From positions 1 to 14,235 of the forward strand of contig NZ_BMOM01000047.1 of NCBI RefSeq assembly GCF_014647075.1: a stretch of 14,235 nt of DNA, read 5' to 3'. Source of the DNA: Deinococcus aerophilus (GTDB lineage Bacteria; Deinococcota; Deinococci; Deinococcales; Deinococcaceae). The translations under genes were made by a program, and so were the position numbers. The notes under the pieces were generated by a model. That model searched no databases. It was not told the origin of the DNA and saw only the letters and a program-made list of their open reading frames with translations. Shown piece by piece: positions 1 to 5,797 of this stretch (the first letter of the stretch is position 1; each line of letters begins with the position of its first letter).

Positions 1-121
1 ACCGGGAACGCTGCATGAGGCGAACAACCTGAAGCATGCCCCCACTCTGCCCAATTCACCTCAACTGCGCAATGGGTCTTGAGCCTGGGCGGGGCTTCGG
101 CGCAGCGTGCCGCTTCCGGCC
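1..121. other. Left edge, no assignable gene
   Basis: No supported gene lies between the window edge and the cutA stop codon. A short minus-strand reading frame beginning at 37 (MLQVVRLMQRSR) runs off the left edge and could be the start of a gene. It has no convincing -10 box or SD and is too short to recognise. All three plus-strand frames meet a stop by about 81, so only a C-terminal tail could enter from the left. No T-tract terminator for cutA is visible here. Confidence 0.4.
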
Positions 122-439
122 TCAGCCGTTGGGTTCCAGCGTGTCACGCAGCCACATCTGGAACTCGGGCAGGGCGCGGTCGTACTGCAGGGCGATGATT
201 TCGGGCACCTCATAGGGGTGCAGGGATTTGATGCGTGTCTCGAGCTCGGGATATTTCTCGCCGCTGGTCTTGATCAGCAGCAGGCTCTCGGGATCTTCGG
301 CGACCTCGCCCTGCCAGCGGTACACGCTTTGCAGGCCGGGCACGATGTTCACGCAGCCGGCCAGATGCTCGGTAACCAGGATGCGGGCCAGCTCATGCGC
401 CCGTTCGGGGGGAAGGGTGACCAGAACGACGAGTGACAT
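122..439 (-). CDS. cutA: Divalent-cation tolerance protein CutA (CutA1 family)
   Basis: This is a 105-residue protein of the CutA1 family, a small, very stable cytoplasmic trimer with a ferredoxin-like fold. The family has been linked to copper and other divalent-cation tolerance, but its biochemical role is unsettled. The protein spans the usual family length and shows the signature segments: CVNIVPGLQSVYRWQGEV at about residues 29-46, LLLIKTS near 53-59 and LHPYEVPEI at 73-81. I chose the ATG at 439 because it gives the normal family N-terminus (MSLVVLVTLPPERA). The frame stays open upstream to 541, but those 34 residues look nothing like CutA. A TATCCT box at 449-454 lies 9 nt before the ATG, so the leader would be very short. 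The gene diverges from the LapA-domain gene and is probably monocistronic. Family call is secure; physiological role is not. Confidence 0.95.
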   Translation of the reverse strand: MSLVVLVTLPPERAHELARILVTEHLAGCVNIVPGLQSVYRWQGEVAEDPESLLLIKTSGEKYPELETRIKSLHPYEVPEIIALQYDRALPEFQMWLRDTLEPNG

Positions 440-448
440 ATGCCCTGC

Positions 449-454
449 AGGATA
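449..454 (-). promoter_or_regulatory. Candidate -10 box of cutA
   Basis: TATCCT on the minus strand, 9 nt before the cutA ATG, fits the TANNNT -10 pattern. With a start site 6-7 nt downstream, the transcript would have a leader of only 2-3 nt. No good -35 is visible. Confidence 0.4.
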
Positions 455-529
455 CGCTGCATAAAGGCGGGCCGCCACGGTGTGGTGGGGGCTGAACAGC
501 TCCGCGGGCACGGGAACAGCACAGACAGT

Positions 530-553
530 AAAAAATCCCACAACCTGTTGTGG
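530..553 (-). promoter_or_regulatory. Palindrome with minus-strand T-tract between cutA and the LapA gene
   Basis: A perfect 7-bp inverted repeat, CCACAAC-ct-GTTGTGG (538-553), lies in the divergent region. Read on the minus strand it is followed after GA by six T (530-535), which is the layout of a rho-independent terminator, though the loop is short (2-4 nt). It is centred about 43 bp upstream of the predicted leaderless start of the LapA gene, a position used by regulators that overlap the -35 region. It could therefore be an operator, a block to antisense transcription, or both. The sequence does not match an operator I recognise. Confidence 0.45.
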
Positions 554-577
554 ACCACCCGGCCGCCGGTCGGGTGT

Positions 578-583
578 TAGGCT
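578..583 (+). promoter_or_regulatory. Candidate leaderless -10 box of the LapA-domain gene
   Basis: TAGGCT ends 5 nt before the ATG at 589, so transcription would begin at or next to the start codon. There is no clear SD in front of this ATG, which supports a leaderless message. The -35 position (about 555-560) is not TTGACA-like. Confidence 0.45.
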
Positions 584-588
584 GGGTC

Positions 589-1086
589 ATGCGGACAATT
601 GTCCTGATCGCCGGTCTGATCCTGCTGCTGATCTTCGCCATCCTGAACTTCAACTCCCTGACGGCGTTGCAGCCGATGAATCTGGGCTTCATCCAGTATG
701 TAACGGCGCCCATCGGCCTGATCATGCTGATCGTGGCGGTCTTTGCGGCGCTGCTGTTCTACTTCTGGGCGGGCATCAGCAGCCTGCGGGCCCAGGCGGA
801 CACCGCCAAGCTGCTGCGCGACATGGAGGCGCTGCGGGTGAATCTGGACAGCCAGGAAGGCACCCGCTTTGCCCAGCTGCAAAGCCACCTCGATACGCGG
901 CTCAATGCGCTGGGCAGCGGCGAGACGGCGGCCGACCTGCGCGCCATCCACGCCCGCATCGATGAGGTGCAGCGCGACCTGAACCTGCAGCTGGCCCAGC
1001 TCGACGATTACCTCAAGGCAAAACTGGGCGACACCCTGCCCGGCGAGACCGGGTCCGGCAAGGTCCAGCTGGACAAGAAGGTCTAG
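589..1086 (+). CDS. LapA-domain (DUF1049-like) inner-membrane protein
   Basis: This is a 165-residue protein with two hydrophobic helices at residues 3-19 and 41-60, joined by a short loop, then a charged tail predicted to be coiled coil (about 65-145, with regular L/A/D/Q/R spacing). The pattern matches the LapA/DUF1049 family: a two-helix hairpin in the inner membrane with a cytoplasmic helical tail. In E. coli LapA acts with LapB in control of LPS synthesis; in organisms without LPS the role is unknown. I chose the ATG at 589 because it begins directly at the first helix and has a -10 box 5 nt upstream. An in-frame ATG at 550 would add 13 unlike residues and would sit inside the palindrome. 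The gene lies 132 bp before accD on the same strand, but accD has its own promoter. Family assignment is good; function is inferred only. Confidence 0.82.
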   Translation: MRTIVLIAGLILLLIFAILNFNSLTALQPMNLGFIQYVTAPIGLIMLIVAVFAALLFYFWAGISSLRAQADTAKLLRDMEALRVNLDSQEGTRFAQLQSHLDTRLNALGSGETAADLRAIHARIDEVQRDLNLQLAQLDDYLKAKLGDTLPGETGSGKVQLDKKV

Positions 1087-1145
1087 GAGCGCGTGGCCCG
1101 AACGCGGGGCGCAGGGGTTCAGGCGCTGGGGACTCCCACTTCTGG

Positions 1146-1167
1146 ACCCGGTGCAGTGCTGCCGGGT
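1146..1167. promoter_or_regulatory. Dyad in the -35 region of the acc promoter
   Basis: ACCCG-gt-GCAG-tg-CTGC-CGGGT forms a 9-bp dyad with a 2-nt bulge, ending 9 nt before the accD -10 box. It has no T-tract, so it is a poor terminator for the upstream gene. Its place over the -35 region suits an operator. It does not resemble the FapR site. Confidence 0.3.
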
Positions 1168-1176
1168 TCTCACCGC

Positions 1177-1182
1177 TAGAAT
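1177..1182 (+). promoter_or_regulatory. Candidate -10 box of the accD-accA operon
   Basis: TAGAAT matches TATAAT at five of six positions and lies 36 nt before the accD ATG, leaving a leader of about 30 nt that carries the SD. No strong -35 is seen at 16-18 bp upstream; that region is occupied by the dyad. Confidence 0.5.
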
Positions 1183-1218
1183 GCGGCCTTAGAGCTTTAC
1201 CTCCGGAGGACTGACCGC

Positions 1219-2100
1219 ATGGCGCTTGACCGATTTTTCAGAAGACGACGTCCGCAGCAACAGGCGGGCGCGGACATGCCCGAGTTGTGGACCCAATGTC
1301 CCCAGTGCAAAGAGGGGATTTACAACCGTGACCTGCTCGCCAACGCCCACGTATGCCCCAAGTGCGGGCACCACCTGCGCCTGAACGCCGCCCAGCGGGT
1401 GGACGTGCTGCTCGATGAGGGCAGCTTCACGGCGCTGTCGGGCCGGGTGCATCCGGTGGACGCGCTGGAGTTCCGCGACACCGAGGCGTACACCGAGCGG
1501 CTGGCCCGGGCCCAGGCCAAGACTGGCCGTCCCGACGCGATCCTGACCGGCACCGGCACGGTCCTGAACCTGCCCGTGACGCTGGCCGTGATGGATTTTG
1601 CCTTCAGCGGCGGCAGCATGGGCAGTGTGGTGGGCGAGGAGATCGCCCGCGCCGCCGAACACGCTGCCCGGCACGGCACGCCGCTGATCATCGTGACCGC
1701 CAGCGGCGGGGCCCGCATGCAGGAAAGCGCGCTGTCGCTGATGCAGATGGCCAAGACCACCGTGGCCCTGGAGACGCTGAGCGAACAGGGCCTGCCGTAC
1801 GTGAGCATCCTGACCGACCCGACCACCGGGGGCGTGACCGCCAGCTTCGCGACCATCGCGGACGTCATCGTGGCCGAGCCGGGCGCGCTGATCGGGTTTG
1901 CCGGGCCGCGCGTGATTCAGCAGACCATCCGCCAGCACCTGCCTGAAGGCTTTCAGCGCGCCGAATTTCTGCTGGAACACGGCATGGTGGACGCGGTGGT
2001 GGACCGGCGTGAGCACCGGCCCTACCTGGCCAACCTGCTGGGCCTGCTGACCCGCCGCGTGCCGGATGGACGAGACCTCGGCGTGGAGGCCGGTGCATGA
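1219..2100 (+). CDS. accD: Acetyl-CoA carboxylase carboxyltransferase subunit beta
   Basis: AccD is the beta subunit of the carboxyltransferase that moves the carboxyl group from carboxybiotin to acetyl-CoA to give malonyl-CoA, the first committed step of fatty acid synthesis. At 293 residues it has normal length. An N-terminal four-cysteine zinc ribbon is visible (C27-P-Q-C30 and C46-P-K-C49), followed by the crotonase-like domain with [22 protein letters not shown] and [14 protein letters not shown], all typical of the family. The ATG at 1219 has a strong SD, GGAGGA at 1205-1210 with 8 nt spacing. The stop codon overlaps the accA start (ATGA, 2097-2100), so the two subunits of the alpha2-beta2 enzyme are translationally coupled. 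The biotin carboxylase and biotin carrier subunits are not in this window. Confidence 0.98.
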   Translation: MALDRFFRRRRPQQQAGADMPELWTQCPQCKEGIYNRDLLANAHVCPKCGHHLRLNAAQRVDVLLDEGSFTALSGRVHPVDALEFRDTEAYTERLARAQAKTGRPDAILTGTGTVLNLPVTLAVMDFAFSGGSMGSVVGEEIARAAEHAARHGTPLIIVTASGGARMQESALSLMQMAKTTVALETLSEQGLPYVSILTDPTTGGVTASFATIADVIVAEPGALIGFAGPRVIQQTIRQHLPEGFQRAEFLLEHGMVDAVVDRREHRPYLANLLGLLTRRVPDGRDLGVEAGA

Positions 2101-3056
2101 CCAGCAGCCCGAACGTCATTCACTCTGAAGCCCTCAAAGAACTCGAAGCGCGCGTGCGCGATCTGGAGGCAACCGCCCAGCGCACCGGGCAGAACCTTGA
2201 CGCCTCCATCACCCCGCTGCGCGATGAGGTAAGGCGCCTGCGGGAAGCCAGCGGCCCGCCCAGCCGCTGGGAGCGCGTGCAGCTGGCCCGCGCTCCCGGC
2301 CGGCCCACCGCACTGGACTACGTGGACCGGCTGTGTACCGGCTTTACCGAGCTGCACGGGGACCGCCGCTACGGCGACGACCCGGCGCTGATCGGCGGCC
2401 CGGCCCGCTGGATGGGCGTGCCGGTGATGCTGCTGCTGCAGCAGAAGGGGCGCGACACCAAGACCAAGATCAAACGCCGCTTTGGCAGCGCCAACCCCGA
2501 GGGTTACCGCAAGGCCGTGCGTCTGATGGACCTCGCCGAGAAGTTCGGGCTGCCGGTGGTGGCCCTGGTGGATACCCAGGGCGCGTATCCGGGCCTGGAG
2601 GCCGAGGAACGCGGGCAGGGCTGGGCCATCGCCGAGAGCATCCGGCGCATGCTGAACCTGCGCGTGCCGGTGGTGTGCACCGTGATCGGCGAGGGCGGCA
2701 GCGGCGGCGCGCTGGCGGTCGGCGTGGGCAACCGCGTGCTGATTCAGGAGAACGCGTGGTACAGCGTGATCTCTCCCGAGGGAGCCGCGAGCATCATCTG
2801 GAAGGACGCGAGCAAGGCCCCGCTGGCCGCCGAGGCCCTGAAGCTCACGGCCCCTGACCTGCTGGAACTGGGTCTGGTGGAAGAAGTCATCTCGGAGCCC
2901 ACCGGCGGCGCGCACCTGAACATGGACGAGGCCGCCGCCGCCGTGGGCGAGGCGATCCGCCGCCACCTGACCGAGCTGATGACCCAGTCTCCGCAGGAGC
3001 TCAAGGCGGGCCGGGCGGCGCGGTTCCGCCGGCTGGGAGCGTTCCGGGAGGAGTAG
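2097..3056 (+). CDS. accA: Acetyl-CoA carboxylase carboxyltransferase subunit alpha
   Basis: AccA is the alpha subunit of the carboxyltransferase and pairs with the product of accD just upstream. It is 319 residues long, as usual. It opens with a helical region (about 10-50) and then shows the family motifs in order: [51 protein letters not shown] and [11 protein letters not shown]. The glycine-rich segment [10 protein letters not shown] forms the oxyanion-hole region of the crotonase fold. The start ATG at 2097 overlaps the accD stop and is preceded by a GGAGG SD at 2085-2089 inside accD, so ribosomes can reinitiate or load independently. A strong terminator follows 28 nt after the stop, so the operon consists of accD and accA only. 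No key residue is missing. Confidence 0.98.
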   Translation: MTSSPNVIHSEALKELEARVRDLEATAQRTGQNLDASITPLRDEVRRLREASGPPSRWERVQLARAPGRPTALDYVDRLCTGFTELHGDRRYGDDPALIGGPARWMGVPVMLLLQQKGRDTKTKIKRRFGSANPEGYRKAVRLMDLAEKFGLPVVALVDTQGAYPGLEAEERGQGWAIAESIRRMLNLRVPVVCTVIGEGGSGGALAVGVGNRVLIQENAWYSVISPEGAASIIWKDASKAPLAAEALKLTAPDLLELGLVEEVISEPTGGAHLNMDEAAAAVGEAIRRHLTELMTQSPQELKAGRAARFRRLGAFREE

Positions 3057-3083
3057 GAGCAGGTCCATTGAACGTCGCCTGGG

Positions 3084-3115
3084 TTGGGCCGGTTTGTTTC
3101 CGGCCCGACTTTTTT
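3084..3115 (+). terminator. Rho-independent terminator of accD-accA
   Basis: The stem GGGCCGG / CCGGCCC (3086-3092 and 3100-3106) extends to 9 bp with a T-A and a G-T pair, has the loop TTTGTTT, and is followed by six T at 3110-3115. It stops the acc operon. The T-tract overlaps the stop codon of the convergent oxidoreductase gene (3114-3116). On the minus strand the hairpin lacks a T-tract, so it probably acts in one direction only. Confidence 0.9.
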
Positions 3116-4301
3116 AGAACCCTGACTTCTCCCAGGGACGCTTCCGCACCTCCGCCACCGTCGCCGCGAGGTCGTAGGCCACGGCCAGTCCCAGGGTGTC
3201 GGCCTGCGGACCGCCCAGCAGCAGATGGACACCGTCCTGAAGCCGCTGGTGCTGTGGCAGACCGCCGGGCCGTCCGCCGGGCAGGGCCAGCCACACGCCG
3301 GGCACGTCGCTGACGCTGCGGCCCAGTTCCAGCGCCCCGGTTCCCAGCGGGGGCAGCGCGTCCATCAGCCCGACCAGATCCTCCAGGGTCTCGCGGCGCA
3401 GGCCGGTAGGTACTCCGGTCAGGCGGCCCCCGGTGGGCGCGTAACCGTGCGGATCGCGGTGGTGGATGGAAGGAATCAGCGTGAAGCCGCCGTGCTGTGG
3501 GCGCAGGGTCAGGCCACCCGCGTGCAGGATGGGCGTGGTGTCGTCGCTGGGCACGTTCAGGCGCGGCACCTGCCGGTAGGCGCGGGCGTGGGCGGTGTGC
3601 AGCCCCAGTTCGTGCTCGGCGGCGGATGGTCCATCGGCGCCCAGGGCGAGGATGGTCACGCCCGCGTGCAGGGTGTGGGTCTCGTGCGTCACGATCTGGT
3701 GGGTGTTCGTCACGGTCAGTCGTTCGACCACCACGCCGCCGGGCACCGGGCGCGCACGCGCGTTGAGCATCAGGTCGGCGCCCGCCGCCACCGCCGCGCG
3801 CGCGGCGGCCAGGGCGACCGCGCCGGGGCGGTAGGTGGCCGCGTCCTGCTCCACCTCTGCAAAGGGCAGCGCCGGGGCGTTCACCATGGCCCGCGCGTCC
3901 GGCCACGGAGCCAGGGCGTCGGCGGTGGGGCTGCGGTCCGGCCCGGCCTCCGCAAACAGCCGGATCAGCGGACGCGGCGCGAAGCTCACGTCCCCGAAAG
4001 CGGTTTCCAGTTGTCTGCGGGTCCAGCGGGCCTGTTCCAGCCGCTCACCCTCCAGCCGCTCGCCGCTCGGCTCCCGCGCCGACCACACGCCGGGAGCGAG
4101 CAGGGTCGCGCCGTCCTCGTTGGGCAGGCCGCCCTCCTCGAGCAGCAGCACGCGCAGGTGGGGGGCCAGCTGCCGCACGTACAGGGCGCAGGCCGAGCCC
4201 ATGCGGCCCGCGCCGACCACGACGACATCGTGGTTCTGGGGGGTAAACCGCTGGCCGACATGGGCCCAGACCTGACCGGCCGGAGAAGGGGAGGCGTTCA
4301 T
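3114..4301 (-). CDS. FAD-dependent oxidoreductase (DAO family)
   Basis: This is a 395-residue flavoprotein-like oxidase or dehydrogenase of the D-amino-acid-oxidase/glycine-oxidase fold. Near the N-terminus it has the Rossmann dinucleotide-binding segment DVVVVGAGRMGSACA (GxGxxG at residues 30-35), ending in LLLEE (E55/E56) where the acidic residue usually holds the FAD ribose. A second typical FAD segment, LGADGPSAAE, follows the middle of the protein, and a C-terminal LLLGGPQADTLGLAVAYDLA segment resembles the GHGxxG-type closing motif in degenerate form. The substrate cannot be read from the sequence. I chose the ATG at 4301 because it places the Rossmann strand at the usual distance; the frame extends to 4391 with a low-complexity, unlikely N-terminus. 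The gene converges on the acc operon and diverges from the envelope operon, so it is probably a single-gene unit in the cytoplasm. Confidence 0.85.
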   Translation of the reverse strand: MNASPSPAGQVWAHVGQRFTPQNHDVVVVGAGRMGSACALYVRQLAPHLRVLLLEEGGLPNEDGATLLAPGVWSAREPSGERLEGERLEQARWTRRQLETAFGDVSFAPRPLIRLFAEAGPDRSPTADALAPWPDARAMVNAPALPFAEVEQDAATYRPGAVALAAARAAVAAGADLMLNARARPVPGGVVVERLTVTNTHQIVTHETHTLHAGVTILALGADGPSAAEHELGLHTAHARAYRQVPRLNVPSDDTTPILHAGGLTLRPQHGGFTLIPSIHHRDPHGYAPTGGRLTGVPTGLRRETLEDLVGLMDALPPLGTGALELGRSVSDVPGVWLALPGGRPGGLPQHQRLQDGVHLLLGGPQADTLGLAVAYDLAATVAEVRKRPWEKSGF

Positions 4302-4374
4302 TCCCGCATCATGCCGCCTGGGGGCCGGATGGGGGCTTCTCACGCGGCTGTCAGAAGCCGGTGCCGGCCGGATG

Positions 4375-4382
4375 CTTATACT
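4375..4382. promoter_or_regulatory. Overlapping divergent -10 candidates
   Basis: The AT-rich patch CTTATACT reads as TATACT on the plus strand (4377-4382), 11 nt before the ATG at 4394, and as TATAAG on the minus strand (4375-4380), about 73 nt before the oxidoreductase ATG. It is the only AT-rich spot in the divergent region, so it probably serves one or both genes. No good -35 is seen on either strand. Confidence 0.4.
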
Positions 4383-4393
4383 CGGCTTCAATC

Positions 4394-5797
4394 ATGTGTG
4401 ATCTGCCGCCTTCCCGGCTTCTCCCGTGTCCATCTGTGGTGGGCGTGTTCACCGTGCGCCGGCTGGCCCGGCTTGGCATGGCCGCCGTGCTGTGCGGGGC
4501 CTCTGCCAGCGCGCTGAATGTGCGGGTGCTGGTGGCGAGCGCTCCGCAGCTCACCGTGCGGGTGCCCGTCTCGCCCGCCGCGCCCGATCCACTCGGTCAG
4601 CGCGGGCTGGCTGCCCCCACCCCCGCGCCGTCGGCGGCGTGGACCGTGGGCGTGACCGGCTCGGGCGCGGCGGCCCGGCTGACCCTCAACGGTCAGGACT
4701 CGGGCGGCCAGACGCTGTATCTGCCGCCGGGCCCGGGCAGCGTCGTGGAGATCGCCGGTAAGACCTACCGCGGCGGTGTGGGCCTGCGAATCGAGAAGGA
4801 TCAGGTGCAGGGCATCAACGTGGTGGACGTGGAGGACTACCTGCGCGGCGTGGTGCCGGCCGAGATGCCGTCCTCATGGCCCGCCGCCGCCCTGGCCGCC
4901 CAGGCCGTCATCGCGCGCACCTACGTCGCCGCGCGCGTCAATCCGGCGGCGCCCTACGACACCTGCGCCACCGAGAGTTGCCAGGTCTACCGCGGGCTGG
5001 ACGCCGAGAAGGCCGCCTCGGACGCGGCGATCGCCGCCACCCGCGCGCAGGTCGTCGCCCACAGCGGTCGGCCGGCCAGCACCTATTTCAGCAGCGATTC
5101 CGGCGGATTCACGGCCTCAAGTGCCGAGGTCTGGGGCCGCGACCTGCCGTACCTGCGCGCGCAGGCCGATCCCTACTCGGCGGGCAGTCCGCGCTCCGAG
5201 TGGCGCATCGAGGTGCCGGGCAGCACGGTGCAGGCGGTCGCGGCCCGCTACGGCGTGCGGGTGGGGGCCTTGAGGTCGGCGGCGGTTACCCGGCTCAGTC
5301 CCTCGGGACGGCCGCTGGAAATCACCATCAGCGGGTCGGGCGGCGTGGCCCGGCTGTCCGGCGCAGAGGCGGGCGGCTTCGTGCGTTCGCTGGGTGCTCC
5401 CGGCACCCGCGTGTCCCTGAGTGGCCTGGACCCACTGGTGATTCAGGGGGGCGGCGCAGGCCACGGCGTGGGCCTGTCGCAGTACGGTGCGCTGGGTCTG
5501 GCGCGGGCCGGCTACGATCACCTGCACGTGCTGGGGTTCTACTATCCCGGCACCAGCCTGAGCGTGCTTGCCGGCGCGCCCGCACGCCCGCAACCGGCGC
5601 CGGTCCTGGCCGGTGTGTGGAACTCCATTCCGGCTCTTCCGGCCCGCGCCGAGGCCCGCCGCCTGGGCGCAGCTGCCGCCGCGCCACAATTGACGGGCGC
5701 CTTCGGGCTTCCCCCGGTGCTGGCCGGTGCCCCGCGCGGCGATCACGCCAGCCCTGCGGCGCCCGTGACCGCGTGGTTCGGCGGGATGAACCCATGA
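4394..5797 (+). CDS. Secreted SpoIID/LytB-domain protein
   Basis: This is a 467-residue exported protein of the SpoIID/LytB family. SpoIID of Bacillus is a lytic transglycosylase acting on denuded peptidoglycan glycan strands; non-sporulating bacteria carry relatives such as LytB that modify or stimulate wall hydrolases. A signal peptide is visible (TVRRLARLGMAAVLCGASASA, with cleavage before LNVRV at about residue 40). The SpoIID domain starts with YLRGVVPAEMPSSWP (L150 onward) and AAQAVIARTY, contains YFSSDSGGFT, and ends with GHGVGLSQYGALGLA (356-370) and FYYPGTSL. A C-terminal Ala/Pro-rich tail of about 80 residues has no recognised domain. The ATG at 4394 is the only ATG near the signal peptide, but in-frame GTG codons at 4436-4447, closer to the signal peptide, are real alternatives. 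The stop overlaps the next gene by ATGA, implying a shared envelope role. Confidence 0.88.
   Translation: MCDLPPSRLLPCPSVVGVFTVRRLARLGMAAVLCGASASALNVRVLVASAPQLTVRVPVSPAAPDPLGQRGLAAPTPAPSAAWTVGVTGSGAAARLTLNGQDSGGQTLYLPPGPGSVVEIAGKTYRGGVGLRIEKDQVQGINVVDVEDYLRGVVPAEMPSSWPAAALAAQAVIARTYVAARVNPAAPYDTCATESCQVYRGLDAEKAASDAAIAATRAQVVAHSGRPASTYFSSDSGGFTASSAEVWGRDLPYLRAQADPYSAGSPRSEWRIEVPGSTVQAVAARYGVRVGALRSAAVTRLSPSGRPLEITISGSGGVARLSGAEAGGFVRSLGAPGTRVSLSGLDPLVIQGGGAGHGVGLSQYGALGLARAGYDHLHVLGFYYPGTSLSVLAGAPARPQPAPVLAGVWNSIPALPARAEARRLGAAAAAPQLTGAFGLPPVLAGAPRGDHASPAAPVTAWFGGMNP

Noticed and set aside
1146..1167. The dyad considered as a terminator for the LapA-domain gene
   Set aside because: No T-tract follows and the stem has a bulge; its position over the acc -35 region fits a regulatory site better.
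2022..3068. A long minus-strand frame opposite accA
   Set aside because: It is a shadow of accA with a His/Gln/Ala-rich composition and no promoter or SD; accA has every family motif.
4876..5793. The frame of the LptD-like gene stays open for 900 nt upstream, across the SpoIID-domain gene
   Set aside because: The translated extension is Arg/Gly/Pro-rich with no pattern, while the other frame encodes a clear SpoIID domain. The real start is at the ATGA overlap.
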